The position numbers were made by a program, and so were the translations under genes. The notes below the pieces were generated by a model. It was not told the origin of the DNA, made no database searches, and saw only the letters and a program-made list of their open reading frames with translations. From Bacillota bacterium (GTDB lineage Bacteria; Bacillota; Sulfobacillia; Symbiobacteriales; ZC4RG38), in assembly GCA_021890795.1 (NCBI GenBank), contig JAKKUO010000009.1:1-64000 (forward strand): a stretch of 64,000 bases of DNA. Direction: 5' to 3'. Below are positions 32,691 to 42,962 of the stretch, piece by piece (the stretch's first letter is position 1; each line of letters opens with the position of its first letter).

Positions 32691-33290
32691 CTAGGGTCGC
32701 AGGAAGGGAAGAGGGGCGTCTTCCCAGGTGATGTGGGCGATGACAGGGTGCAGGGGGCCGGTCCGGTCCAGCCGGACCTCCCCCGGCGGCTGGAGCGCCA
32801 GTTTGTACGGGCCGCCGGCGGGATCCCCGCTCAGCCGGTTGACCGCGCCGTCCCGGAGCACCGCGGCCACCTCCCCGTCCTCGTTGTAGGTGACCAGGGG
32901 GCGCAGGACCACCTCGGCTTCGGTCAGCCGGACCGCCACCGCCTCCGCAGGCAAGGGGTCGCCGCCGGCGGCCATGGGCACCATGGTGTGGGCGACGATG
33001 TGGGTGAATTGCCGCACCCGGGCCCGGGCCGCCGGGTCCGGGAGCAGGATGGGGCAGTGCTCCCGGTGCATGAGCAGAAACAGGCACAGAGCCGGCAGGG
33101 AGGCTCCGCTCCGCAGGTGGATCTGCACCTCCCCAGGGGCGGGCGGCCCCCCGAGGCCGGCCAGCACCCGGTTCAGGGCAAACTGGTCCTCCGGCGGGAT
33201 CGCCAGCCGGCTGTGGAGGGCATCGGCCGCGGAGAGAAAGAGGTGCAGGAAGGCATCGAACTGCCGGATGAGCTGGCCACCGATGAACAA
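32691..33290 (-). CDS. Hypothetical protein
   Basis: 199 residues, no recognised family. The N-terminal half is helical (GQLIRQFDAFLHLFLSAADALHSRL), followed by mixed segments with VRLTEAEVVLRPLVTYNEDGEVAAVLRDG, which looks like a beta-sheet. No signal peptide. The start is set at TTG 33290, six bases after GGAGGG. A reading from GTG 33438 or so would add a low-complexity Arg/Pro-rich head and is less likely. It is convergent with the ferredoxin oxidoreductase operon and divergent from the BsuPI gene. Confidence 0.55.
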   Translation of the reverse strand: MFIGGQLIRQFDAFLHLFLSAADALHSRLAIPPEDQFALNRVLAGLGGPPAPGEVQIHLRSGASLPALCLFLLMHREHCPILLPDPAARARVRQFTHIVAHTMVPMAAGGDPLPAEAVAVRLTEAEVVLRPLVTYNEDGEVAAVLRDGAVNRLSGDPAGGPYKLALQPPGEVRLDRTGPLHPVIAHITWEDAPLPFLRP

Positions 33291-33500
33291 GGGCTTCCCT
33301 CCGCCGATGCCGGGCCGCGGGTGCGGACCGGGCCCGGTTCTTCTTTTTCCGGCCTTTCCTTCAGAGTAACGCAGCCGCAGGCCCGGAGCAACTGCGGGAC
33401 CCGGGCGGATGGCGGCAAGTGCAGACTTGTCGGTGAAACGCACCTCCTTGGCCCTCCGTCTAAGGCAACGACTGGATAACCGTTGGGGGGATTCACGGAG

Positions 33501-35792
33501 ATGGCTGGGAAGTGGATGCGCACCGTGCTGGCCGCCACCACGGCGGCGGCGGTGGTCGCCGGAGCCACCCTGTTGCCGGCGCCGGCCCTGGCCTGGGGCC
33601 AGAACTGGCTGCCGGCCATGGCCTGGAGCCGGCTCGGGTGGTTGTGGAACTGGGGCCACATCAAGCCCGTCGCTCAGGCCAAGGAGTCCTTGCAGTACCG
33701 GCTCGAGCAGGTGAACCGGACCCGGCTCCGGTTTACCGTCACCAACGCGGGCAAGACCCCCGTTCCCCTCGTCTTCCAGGGTCACACCCACGAGGTGGTG
33801 ATCCGGGATGGGAAGGGGAAAGAGGTCTGGCGGCTGACCGAGGAGACCGCCGCGGTTGCCGCCATCCGGCAGCTGCAGCTGAAGCCCGGTGCCATCCTCA
33901 GCTACGATGTGGAGCTGCCGGAGCTGAAACCCGGGCGGTACACCGTGGAGGCCTACCTCCTGACCGTCAACGCCGGCCGGACCGCGGGCCGGGCCACCCT
34001 CACCCTGGAGATTCCGGAGCAGAAGCCGGCGGCCCAGCTGGCCACCTCGGTGGCGGTGGTGGCCCCGGAGCCCGGTGCGGCGCCGATGCTGGCGGTGACC
34101 GTGCGGAACCAGGGCAAGCAGGCGGCGAAACTGGAGGCGGAGGGCGGCGTGCTGGGCGAAGTGGTCCTCTCCGGCGGCGGCCGCTCCCGGTTCTGGTCCG
34201 GGACCATCGCCCTGCCGGACCGGAAGATGGGCGAGGTCCAGTGGGCCCCCGGGGAGAGCCGGACCTGGTTCGTGCCCTTGCCGGAGTTGAAGCAGGGGAC
34301 CACCTACACCGCGGAGGTCATCCTCCGGGACCTGGGGAAGCAGCCTGTGGCCCGGAAGGCCTTCGTGGCCGGCACGGCCCCCGCGGGCCTGCGCTACACC
34401 CTCACCCTGTCCGGGAAGGACCGGCGGCAGGTCCGACTGCAGGTGACCAACCCCGGCAACAAGCCGGTGGACCTCACCTTCCCCTCGGGCCAGCAGTTTG
34501 ACCTGGTGCTCTGGCAGGCCGACGGCAAGGAAGCCTGGCGCTGGGCCAAGGACAAGGCGTCCACCGCGGTGGTCCAGACCCGGCGGCTCCAGCCGGGGGC
34601 CAGCCTCACCTTCGACGCGGAGCTGCCCCGGGACCTCGACCTCGCCCGGGCCGGGCTGACCCTGGCGGCTTACGTGACGGCGACAGAGGTGGGGGAGGAC
34701 CCGGTGGCCGCGGTGGCGGTCCGGGAGCCCCAGGCCGCGGCCCTGGCCTTCGAGTTCGAGGCTCAGGCCAGCGCGGACGGCGGCCGGCTGAACCTGACCG
34801 TCCGCAACACCGGCAAGGAGGCTGTCACCCTACGGTTCCCCTCCGGCGCCCAGCACGACTTCGTGCTCAAGGACGAGAAGGGCCAGGAGGTTTGGCGGTG
34901 GTCCAAGGGGCTGGCCTTCGTTCAGCCGGTCCAGGACCTGCGTCTGAACGCCGGCGCCTCCCTGCGCTACAGCGCCGAGCTGCCGGCGGACCTCCCGGCG
35001 GGGACCTACACCGCGGAGGCCTGGTTCCTGGCCGAGGGGTACAGCGGCAAGCCGGTGGCCCGGGAGCGGGTGACCGTCGCTCCCAAGAAGGCCAGCCTCC
35101 GGTTCACCCTCACGGTGGATCGGGACCGGAACCCGGGGCGGGCCAAGCTCACCGTCGCCAACCCCGGCAAGGAGCCGGTGACGATCCGGTTCTCCAGCTC
35201 CCGGCAGTACGACTTCGTGCTGAGGGACGAGAAGGGCAAGGAAGTCTGGCGCTGGTCCCAGGACCGGCTCTTCGCCCAGCCCGTGACGGATGCCCGGCTG
35301 AACGCCGGGGCGGTCCTCACCTATGAGTCGGACCTGCCCCAGAACCTGCCCGCCGGGACCTACACCCTGGAGGCCTGGTTCCTGGCCGAGGGTTACAACG
35401 GTGGGCCGGTGGCCCGGGAGCGGGTGACCTTCACCGGCCGGGCGACCCTCGGGGACCTCCGGTTCCAGGTCGAGCCGGTCTACGAGGGGAAGCGGCTCAC
35501 CGCCTTCCGGGTGCGGGTGACCAACACCGCCCGGGCGGCCCTGGACCTGGAGTTCCCCACCATGCAGCACCTGGAGCTGCGGCTCCGGGACAGCCGGGGC
35601 CGGGTGGTCTGGACCTGGTCTGACGGCGAAGTGATCCTCGTGGCCCCGAACAGCTACCGGCTGGGGCCGGGAGAGAGCCGGGAGTACACCCTGAATGCGG
35701 CGGATGCCCCCAAGGGGCAGTACACCCTGGAGGTCTACTTCCCGGCGGAGGCGGAAAAGCCGGCGTTCACCCAGTCCGTCGACCTCAAGTGA
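33501..35792 (+). CDS. Secreted protein with multiple BsuPI (intracellular proteinase inhibitor-like) domains
   Basis: 763 residues with a signal peptide (MAGKWMRTVLAATTAAAVVAG...ALA). The rest is built from about six repeats of roughly 110 residues. Each has a core such as TVRNTGKEAVTLRFPSGAQHDFV, then GKEVWRWS and an LNAGA-L-Y segment with LPAGTYTAEAWF. This is the BsuPI fold, an immunoglobulin-like beta-sandwich first known from the Bacillus subtilis proteinase inhibitor. Repeats 4 and 5 are nearly identical in places. Most BsuPI proteins have one domain. Surface adhesion or protease inhibition are possible roles. ATG 33501 is taken, following GGGGGG. Confidence 0.8.
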   Translation: MAGKWMRTVLAATTAAAVVAGATLLPAPALAWGQNWLPAMAWSRLGWLWNWGHIKPVAQAKESLQYRLEQVNRTRLRFTVTNAGKTPVPLVFQGHTHEVVIRDGKGKEVWRLTEETAAVAAIRQLQLKPGAILSYDVELPELKPGRYTVEAYLLTVNAGRTAGRATLTLEIPEQKPAAQLATSVAVVAPEPGAAPMLAVTVRNQGKQAAKLEAEGGVLGEVVLSGGGRSRFWSGTIALPDRKMGEVQWAPGESRTWFVPLPELKQGTTYTAEVILRDLGKQPVARKAFVAGTAPAGLRYTLTLSGKDRRQVRLQVTNPGNKPVDLTFPSGQQFDLVLWQADGKEAWRWAKDKASTAVVQTRRLQPGASLTFDAELPRDLDLARAGLTLAAYVTATEVGEDPVAAVAVREPQAAALAFEFEAQASADGGRLNLTVRNTGKEAVTLRFPSGAQHDFVLKDEKGQEVWRWSKGLAFVQPVQDLRLNAGASLRYSAELPADLPAGTYTAEAWFLAEGYSGKPVARERVTVAPKKASLRFTLTVDRDRNPGRAKLTVANPGKEPVTIRFSSSRQYDFVLRDEKGKEVWRWSQDRLFAQPVTDARLNAGAVLTYESDLPQNLPAGTYTLEAWFLAEGYNGGPVARERVTFTGRATLGDLRFQVEPVYEGKRLTAFRVRVTNTARAALDLEFPTMQHLELRLRDSRGRVVWTWSDGEVILVAPNSYRLGPGESREYTLNAADAPKGQYTLEVYFPAEAEKPAFTQSVDLK

Positions 35793-35813
35793 GGGGCGGT
35801 AACGGAAGATCGG

Positions 35814-35844
35814 CGCCCCCGGCCAGTCTCCCTGGCCGGGGGCG
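35814..35844. terminator. Terminator between convergent genes
   Basis: CGCCCCCGGCCAG (35814-35826) and CTGGCCGGGGGCG (35832-35844), 13 bp with a 5-base loop, between the BsuPI gene and the ABC exporter operon. No clear T-run. Confidence 0.65.
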
Positions 35845-35874
35845 TCCGGTTGCCGGGGGTTCGGCCCTTTCTCC

Positions 35875-36663
35875 TCAGCTCCGCATGGCCAGCAGGTTGC
35901 CGGACTCGTACCGCCGGAGCCCGGCCCGGAAGACCAGCACCGCGGCGCCCAGGAAGGCTGCGGCCGCGGCGGCCAGGCCGAGAAACAGGTCCCACCGGAA
36001 GCTCCGCATCAGCTCCACCGGCAGCCAGGTGACGAACCCTGCGGGGATGACGGTGAAGAGTAGGAACTTCAGGGAGCCGTCGAAGATGCCGGCCGGATAG
36101 CTGGCAAAGTGCAGCAGGGCGTTGCCGAGTTGCTCGTGGAGGGCGTCGCCGCTGCCGAGGAAGAAGGCCAGGGAGCCGCCGATGATCTCAAACCCCAGCA
36201 GCACCGCTGCGGACAGGAGGGTGGTAGCGAGGAAGATGGCCACCCGGGACCCGGTGAGGTCGACCGTGGTCACCAGGAGCAGGGGCCCGAAGAGCGCATC
36301 CCCCAGGTTGAAGGGGCGGATGCGGCTCACCAGGAGGTGGACCAGCACGTCCTTGGGCAGAGCGAGGTAGTAGTCCAGCTGTCCCTCGACGACAAGTCGG
36401 GGCAGCAGCCGGACGCTGAAGAAGAGCCCGTAGACCAGGCCGGCGCTGAAGGCAAAGCTCGACCAGAGGATCAGGACGTCCTCCAGGGTCCAGCCCTTCA
36501 CCACCGGGAAGCGGGTGAAGAAGAGGACCCAGAAGACCACCCAGAGGATGTCGTTCAGGATCATCCCCAGCACCTGGGTGACCAGGGTGGCCCGATACTC
36601 CAGGGCCGCCGCGATGTTGGCCCGGAGGTAGGCGAAGATAAAGGCCAGGTACTTACCCCCCAT
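35875..36663 (-). CDS. ABC-2 family permease (DUF990 type) B
   Basis: 262 residues, six predicted helices, of the ABC-2 permease family known as DUF990 (COG3694). It starts KYLAFIFAYLRANIAAALEYRATLVTQ and contains LPRLVVEGQLDYYLALPKDVLVHLL, a conserved loop of the family. ATG 36663 lies inside the end of the preceding permease gene (11-base overlap). With the ATPase and the other permease it forms an exporter; substrate unknown. Confidence 0.88.
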   Translation of the reverse strand: MGGKYLAFIFAYLRANIAAALEYRATLVTQVLGMILNDILWVVFWVLFFTRFPVVKGWTLEDVLILWSSFAFSAGLVYGLFFSVRLLPRLVVEGQLDYYLALPKDVLVHLLVSRIRPFNLGDALFGPLLLVTTVDLTGSRVAIFLATTLLSAAVLLGFEIIGGSLAFFLGSGDALHEQLGNALLHFASYPAGIFDGSLKFLLFTVIPAGFVTWLPVELMRSFRWDLFLGLAAAAAAFLGAAVLVFRAGLRRYESGNLLAMRS

Positions 36664-37525
36664 TGATATCCACCCTCCGCACTCCGAGGCGGTAGAGGGC
36701 CACGCAGACCAGGGCCAGGGCCAGGAGCCAGAGCCCCTGCCGGAGGAGGAGATCTGCCGCCGCCGGCCAGGAGAACCGGACGAAGAGCAGGGCCGGCCCG
36801 TAGATCATCTCCCGGAAGGGCAGGACCTCCGCCAGCTGCCGCAGGGCGGGCGGGAAGAGGTCCAGGGGCAGGAGCATGCCCCCCAGGATCCACTTCACCC
36901 GGTCGAGGAAGAAGAAGATCCCCATGACGTCCTCGGTCCAGAAGGCCAGCAGGCCGATGGCCGCGTGGTAGGTGAAGTGCAGGGCCTGGGTGACCAGGTA
37001 GATGAGCGCCAGGACCGGCAGCGCCTCCCACCGGAAATCAAACCCGCCCACCAGGAGGTAGGCGGTGAGCCCCCCCATCCCCAGGGCGGTGGCCAGGAGG
37101 ACCAGCCCCTCCCCGACAAAGGCGGCGTAGTGGAAGAGCAGGTAGGAGTAGGGCTTGTTCAGCCGGATGGCCAGGTCGCCCCCCTGGACCTCCTGCTGCA
37201 GGGCGGCGTGGACTCGGGGGAGGGAGAGGATGATCGCCTCCGTCGCCACCAGGTACCAGATCATCTCCGGGAGGGTGAAGCCGCTCAGCCGGACGCTCCC
37301 CTCCGCAGCGTAGGTGGTCCGCCAGAGCTGGACAAAGACGAACATGATGATCACCAGGTAAACCCGGGCCAGAAGCTGCTCACCCAGGTAGGCCCACCGG
37401 GACCGGAGGGTGATCCGGGCCACCTCCAGGTACTTCACGGCCTGCCGGCCGAGGGAGGTCCGCCGGGGGGCCGGGCGGCTCGCCATCCGGGATGACGGGC
37501 TGCCGAGCAGCGACAACCGGCTCAC
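36653..37525 (-). CDS. ABC-2 family permease (DUF990 type) A
   Basis: 290-residue partner permease (COG4587 type), six helices, with RSRWAYLGEQLLARVYLVI and GGDLAIRLNKPYSYLLFHYA. GTG 37525 overlaps the ATPase stop as GTGA. The first 30 residues are basic and poorly conserved; a later start is possible. Confidence 0.88.
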   Translation of the reverse strand: MSRLSLLGSPSSRMASRPAPRRTSLGRQAVKYLEVARITLRSRWAYLGEQLLARVYLVIIMFVFVQLWRTTYAAEGSVRLSGFTLPEMIWYLVATEAIILSLPRVHAALQQEVQGGDLAIRLNKPYSYLLFHYAAFVGEGLVLLATALGMGGLTAYLLVGGFDFRWEALPVLALIYLVTQALHFTYHAAIGLLAFWTEDVMGIFFFLDRVKWILGGMLLPLDLFPPALRQLAEVLPFREMIYGPALLFVRFSWPAAADLLLRQGLWLLALALVCVALYRLGVRRVDINGG

Positions 37526-38514
37526 TGGTTCACCGCCTTTCCCCGGTAGATGGCGGCGATGATCGCCTCCATCGGCGGGTTCTGGATGGTGATGTCCTGG
37601 ACCGGGTACTGCCGGAGGATGTGGCTGATCACCCGGTCGATGGGGGTGATGCCGGTGTCCACCGAGAGCTTCACCCCGTACCCCCGGGCCTTGATCACCG
37701 ACACCCCGGGGAGGTCGATGCCCCCGGCGAAGGGGACGCCGAGCTTCAGGTCGATCTCCTTGGTGGTGAGGTAGTCCCGGCGGAGGGCGTTTACCGTGTC
37801 GTCCAGCACCACCTGGCCCTGGCTCACGATGATCACCCGCCGGCAGACCTGCTCAATGTCCCCGGCGTCGTGGGAGGTGAGGAAGACCGTCACCCCCTCC
37901 TCCCGGTTGGCCCGGCGGATGAGCTCCCGGATCGCCCCCTTGGCCACCGGGTCAAGGCCGATGGTCGGCTCGTCCAAGAAGAGGATCTCCGGCCGGTGCA
38001 GGAGGCTGGCGGCGATCTCGCACCGCATCCGCTGACCCAGGGAGAGCTTCCGGACCGGGGTGTACATCAGATCCCCGAGCTCGAAGAGCTCCACCAGCTC
38101 CGCCCGGCGCCGGAGGTAGTCCGACCAGTCCAGTTCGTAGATCCGGGCCAGCAGGTTGAAGGTGTCCACCGGCGGCAGGTGGAGCCAGAGCTGGGACTTC
38201 TGGCCAAAGACCGACCCGATCCGGAAGGCCAGCTCCTGCCGCTGGAGCCAGGGCACGTACCCCAGCACCCGGGCCTCGCCGGAGGTGGGGTGCAGAATCC
38301 CGGTCAGCATCTTGATGGTGGTGGACTTCCCCGCCCCGTTGGGGCCGATGAAGGCCAGGGACTCCCCCTTCTCCACCGTGAGGCTGAGCCCCCGCACCGC
38401 CTCCTGCTCCACGTACCGGGGTCGAAAGGTGGCGGCGAGCCGGGCCCAGCCCCCCTCGGGCTTCCGGGCCACCCGGAAGACCTTGCGCAGGTTGGTCGCG
38501 GTGATGACGGCCAC
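37522..38514 (-). CDS. ABC exporter ATPase (DUF990-associated type)
   Basis: 330-residue ATPase with IGPNGAGKSTTIKMLTGIL, a long Q-loop region GSVFGQKSQLWLHLP (typical of ATPases paired with DUF990 permeases), signature LSLGQRMRCEIAASLL and Walker B ILFLDEPTIGLDP. The insertion GGWARLAATFRPRYVEQEAV before Walker A is also typical. GTG 38514 follows AGGAGGTGA. First gene of the three-gene exporter operon under a good promoter. Confidence 0.93.
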   Translation of the reverse strand: MAVITATNLRKVFRVARKPEGGWARLAATFRPRYVEQEAVRGLSLTVEKGESLAFIGPNGAGKSTTIKMLTGILHPTSGEARVLGYVPWLQRQELAFRIGSVFGQKSQLWLHLPPVDTFNLLARIYELDWSDYLRRRAELVELFELGDLMYTPVRKLSLGQRMRCEIAASLLHRPEILFLDEPTIGLDPVAKGAIRELIRRANREEGVTVFLTSHDAGDIEQVCRRVIIVSQGQVVLDDTVNALRRDYLTTKEIDLKLGVPFAGGIDLPGVSVIKARGYGVKLSVDTGITPIDRVISHILRQYPVQDITIQNPPMEAIIAAIYRGKAVNQ

Positions 38515-38622
38515 AGGGCTTCACCTCCTGGGTGGTTCCTCCCGGCCCCCGGCCGGGGCGGGCGGCGGTTCCCTCCCGGCCGCCCGCCCGAGCCAGCCCC
38601 GCCGGATGGTAGTATGTTTAAC

Positions 38623-38651
38623 AATCTAGCGGCAAGAGCGTCCCTTGTCAA
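38623..38651 (-). promoter_or_regulatory. Sigma-A promoter of the ABC exporter
   Basis: On the minus strand: perfect -35 TTGACA (38651-38646), 17-base spacer, -10 TAGATT (38628-38623). Leader of roughly 100 bases to the ATPase start. Confidence 0.8.
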
Positions 38652-38660
38652 TAGTCGGGT

Positions 38661-38723
38661 TGCTGCCCTACCGACCGCCGCACCACCGGCAGCGCCCTAC
38701 CGCCCACCCGCAGCGCCCTACCG
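38661..38723. repeat. Short direct repeats at the amidase stop
   Basis: The segment GCCCTACCG occurs three times (about 38664, 38694 and 38713), the last two as CAGCGCCCTACCGCC. The last copy contains the amidase stop codon, so the 3' end of the gene appears to have been copied in tandem beyond the stop. Confidence 0.5.
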
Positions 38724-40337
38724 CCGCACGATCCGGACCGCATCGGCCATGATGTAGCCCGGGGTGCTGGTCCAGCGGCTGACGGCCACCACCCCCCGGC
38801 GCCCGGCCAGGAGCCGGAAGGTGCCCAGGTGGACCCACCGGCCTCCGTCCCGGGTCTGGTCGATGTAGCGATTGACCTGGACGGTCCCATCGCCGCTGGC
38901 GTTGGCCGTCATGATGGCCACCGGCACGTTGGGGTTGTAGTCGGCATGGGACGGGTACCAGATGTAGATGTCGTAGTACCCGGTGGTGGGGATGTCAAAG
39001 ATGTACCAGGCGCCGTCGGCGCACTGGCAGGGGCTGGCGAACCGGTAGCCGGCCCCGTACTTCTGGCTGTTCCAGGAGCTGTAGCCCCAGTTGCTGCTGG
39101 CCTGGAAGTTGGAAGAGTCGTTGTCCACCACCTGGCTCCACGGCTGGCCGCCCACCAGGCCCATGTAATAGCTCCAGTCCCAGCAAGGCCCCGGGTCGGT
39201 GTGGGTCGCCCCGGGCACCTCGTTGTGGCCGAGAATGTGCTGCCGGTCCCGGGGGATGCCGTACCGGGCGGTGATGTTCCGGACCAGTTCCGCCGAGGCC
39301 CGGTACTGGATGTCCGTGAACCAGGTGCAGTTCGAGACGTACCCCTCGTGCTCGATGCCGATGCTCCGCTGGTTGTAGGTCCAGTTGCCGGCGTGCCAGG
39401 CGATGTCCTTCTCCCGGACCATCTGGGTGATCTCGCCGTCGCTGGAGCGGAGGACGTAGTGGGCGCTGACGCCCGCGGCCGGGTTCTGGAACCAGCTGAT
39501 GGTGCCGGCGTAAGAGCCCTGGGCGACGTGGAGGACGACGTACTGGATGGGGGAACTGGAGGGGCGGCTTGCGACGGTGTAGTTGCTGCTGTGGGCCGGT
39601 ACCCACTTGGCGGGGGGATAGTCGGGGCTCTGCACCACCGGCGACGCCGCGATCCCCTGTTCGTACCGGCCCCGGTTCGGCCGGACCCGCCGGGGAGCGA
39701 TGTGGAGGCTCTCCCCCTTTACGGTGACATCGATCCCCCGCTCCAGAGCCTCGTAGACCGCATCGGCCGCCAGCCGGGCGGTCCAGTCGGACTCGAAGCG
39801 GAAGTACGCCGCCACCGGGGCGTACCAGTCCTCCAGATCGCTGGGAAGCTCTTCTCCGTGCGCCTCCCGGGCCGTTTGGGCCAGGAGGGCCGCGGCGCCC
39901 CGGATGTTGAGGGCGGTGTCGGTCTGGAGGGCTTCCGGGTCTTCCCCCAGCAGGCCGGCGGCCTCCCGGAGGCTCTGGTTGCCGGGGTTGTCCACCAGGT
40001 GCATCACGCCGTACCCGCCGGCGACGCTGGGCACGCCGCCGTGGTCGTCCAGCCGGGTCTGGGCGTAGCCCAGGGCGACCAGGAGGGGGGCGGGTACCCC
40101 GAACTCCGACGCGGCTTTCCTGAAGAGCCGGCCCAGGGGGCCATCGAGCTGGTCCGCCTGCTCCAGGGCGGGGAACTCCCCGGCTCCGGTCGGCTGGGGA
40201 AAGGCCGGAGACACTCCGTCCACGGGCGGCTGGGGAAGGGCCAGGAACTCCCCTGCCCAGGCCGCCCGGGGCAGGCCGGGGACCAGAGTCGCCAGGGTCA
40301 GGAGCCAAAGGCTCAGGAGCGCAGTCCATCGCCGCAT
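38718..40337 (-). CDS. Secreted N-acetylmuramoyl-L-alanine amidase with transglycosylase-like and golvesin-like domains
   Basis: 539 residues, signal peptide 1-28. Residues about 60-190 resemble a lytic transglycosylase domain (LLVALGYAQTRLDDHGGVPSVAGGYGVMHL), but the catalytic Glu position reads Gln (YAQTR). Residues about 250-390 are an amidase_2 domain that cuts the muramic acid-L-Ala bond, with zinc ligands expected in YVVLHVAQG and the HTDPG segment and the Glu in SIGIEHEG. The C-terminal 130 residues (DNDSSNFQ...YIMADAVRIVRR) match the golvesin/Xly CBM-like fold. GGAGGTGAGG precedes ATG 40337. Probably involved in cell-wall turnover or lysis. Confidence 0.9.
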   Translation of the reverse strand: MRRWTALLSLWLLTLATLVPGLPRAAWAGEFLALPQPPVDGVSPAFPQPTGAGEFPALEQADQLDGPLGRLFRKAASEFGVPAPLLVALGYAQTRLDDHGGVPSVAGGYGVMHLVDNPGNQSLREAAGLLGEDPEALQTDTALNIRGAAALLAQTAREAHGEELPSDLEDWYAPVAAYFRFESDWTARLAADAVYEALERGIDVTVKGESLHIAPRRVRPNRGRYEQGIAASPVVQSPDYPPAKWVPAHSSNYTVASRPSSSPIQYVVLHVAQGSYAGTISWFQNPAAGVSAHYVLRSSDGEITQMVREKDIAWHAGNWTYNQRSIGIEHEGYVSNCTWFTDIQYRASAELVRNITARYGIPRDRQHILGHNEVPGATHTDPGPCWDWSYYMGLVGGQPWSQVVDNDSSNFQASSNWGYSSWNSQKYGAGYRFASPCQCADGAWYIFDIPTTGYYDIYIWYPSHADYNPNVPVAIMTANASGDGTVQVNRYIDQTRDGGRWVHLGTFRLLAGRRGVVAVSRWTSTPGYIMADAVRIVRR

Positions 40338-40520
40338 GGGGCCTCACCTCCGTGTTTGCCGGGATGGCTATCCCGTTGCCCAACAGGATACCGGTTCGGG
40401 CGGCAGATTTCCATGATCTGTAAGGATGAATGACGGGAGGAACTCGGGAAGGCCGGAGCCCAGGAGGGGGGACCGGGGCTGGCGGGCGGGCCGCTGGCGG
40501 CTCTCCGTTTCTCCCTTGGA

Positions 40521-40549
40521 TTTCCGGCGCCGTGCGGAAGGTGTATAAT
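40521..40549 (+). promoter_or_regulatory. Promoter of the ene-reductase gene
   Basis: Consensus -10 TATAAT (40544-40549) with a weak -35 TTTCCG 17 bases upstream (40521-40526). About 45 bases before the start codon. Confidence 0.6.
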
Positions 40550-40590
40550 CCGTTGTATGAGCGTGAGGTTGCCATCCTCAGGAGGTGTAG

Positions 40591-41633
<1,043 letters not shown>

Positions 41634-41634
<1 letters not shown>

Positions 41635-41948
41635 TGCCGCCCACCGGCCTGGGGCCAGGGGGGAGCTTCCGGCTCCTGCCCTCTCCCCTCTGGGTGGGGG
41701 GTTGGGTCCTCTTCTGGAGCGCGGTCGGCTTTCTCTGCATGGCCTGGGACAAGTGGCAGGCCCGCCGGGGCGGGCGGCGGGTGCCGGAGCGCACCCTGCT
41801 GGGGCTGGCCCTCCTGGGCGGCAGCCCGGGGGTCGCCCTGGGGATGGTGGCCCTGCACCACAAGATCCGCAAGCCCCTCTTCTGGCTGGGGGTGCCGACC
41901 CTGATGGTGCTCCAGCTCTGGTGGGCCGGGCGGACGTTCCTCCGTTAG
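41634..41948 (+). CDS. DUF1294 membrane protein
   Basis: 104 residues. Standard DUF1294 core: WDKWQARRGGRRVPERTLLGLALLGGSPG, then HHKIRKPLFW, with three hydrophobic segments. ATG 41634 overlaps the preceding stop as TGATG. Function of the family is unknown. Confidence 0.88.
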
Positions 41949-41983
41949 CGGCAGCGACACGCAAGGGTAGGCGGAACGGTTAT

Positions 41984-42006
41984 ACCCCCGGGAAATACCC
42001 GGGGGT
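41984..42006 (+). terminator. Terminator after DUF1294 gene, edge of the island
   Basis: ACCCCCGGG (41984-41992), loop AAATA, CCCGGGGGT (41998-42006), followed by TTACGTT. Base composition falls sharply immediately after it. Confidence 0.65.
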
Positions 42007-42022
42007 TTACGTTAGGGAAGAA

Positions 42023-42241
42023 GTGGACACGGCAAGGCTACTTGCCAAGTATTTTGAGAATGCGCTCAAACCACATCCTTGCTCTCGCATATATTTCAAT
42101 TGGGTCAAATCTGTTTTCGGTAGCGAGTACACTTTTGTCATACCGCCTGCAGACCGCAAATCGCTCAATCGAGGTATTTTGTCCATGCTCCCCAGTGGTG
42201 ACCCAGTATTGCGCCGTCTGCGCAACATGTCTCATTGGTAA
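42023..42241 (+). CDS. Small hypothetical ORF at island edge
   Basis: 72 residues from GTG 42023, with AGGGAAG just before. The composition is protein-like (ARLLAKYFENAL, RIYFNWVKSVFGSEYTFVIP), unlike the opposite-strand reading, but nothing is recognised and it may be a remnant. Confidence 0.3.
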   Translation: MDTARLLAKYFENALKPHPCSRIYFNWVKSVFGSEYTFVIPPADRKSLNRGILSMLPSGDPVLRRLRNMSHW

Positions 42242-42962
42242 TAACTTTCTTCGCCTAGATTCCAGAATAACGGATTGATTCCCATTATCTTGAGACTTAC
42301 AGACCTCCTGGAGCTGCACTTTCCGTCCCCCAGCAGCGAGAGCTGTTCCGGCGCTTGGCCGTCCAGGAGAGTCTCCTCCTGGCCAGCGGGCAGCATGAGA
42401 CAGGTACCTGCGGTTTTTTGTACGCAAGGATACCGGGCGATTGGGGGATCGCATCGCCTATCTCCCGGGTGGGATGCCGGCCGGCCCCTCTGGATACTGC
42501 GAGCTGCACGCCCACTGGCCTTCTCTGATAGCAACCATCGGCGAGACCAAGCGTTTGACCGGTGCCCCTTCGCTAACCCTGGCGCCCCTGAACCTTCCCT
42601 CCGACTCGTAGTCTCAACGGTGGCCAGCGGCCCATGAGCCGCCGGCTTGACTCTTTCTCCGCTCGGGCCATTCCGGGCGGCTCTCCCTGGATTCTGCACC
42701 TGGGGCCCCCGCCTCCGGCAAGGGGCGCTGCGGCATATCCTCGATGGCAAGCCGGTTCCCGATGACGCGGACGATACTCCTGAATGGCCGCCTCTTTATC
42801 ACGAACTATACCCGCCCTTAATTCGGCCAAAAACCAAGTGTCTGATCTTGATTTCTTGCTCAATTTTATGTATTCTTCGCTCATGAGGGGGTGGTCATCT
42901 TCAGCAGCAAATATCTGCATGGCAAGAAGAGTAATACACATCATTAATCATTCGGAAGGAGA
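42242..42962. other. Gene-poor, probably decayed stretch
   Basis: No intact gene. Between about 42310 and 42600 the plus strand has two frames that each look protein-like for 30-60 residues (ELFRRLAVQESLLLASGQHE, then YLRFFVRKDTGRLGDRIAYL in the next frame), as expected of a frameshifted remnant. Minus-strand stretches near 42700-42940 are similarly ambiguous. The last 100 bases hold the promoter of the secreted-protein gene. Confidence 0.45.
42848..42876 (+). promoter_or_regulatory. Candidate promoter of the secreted-protein/ABC operon
   Basis: -35 TTGATT (42848-42853), 17-base spacer, -10 TATTCT (42871-42876), in a locally AT-rich stretch about 85 bases before the first gene. Confidence 0.5.
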
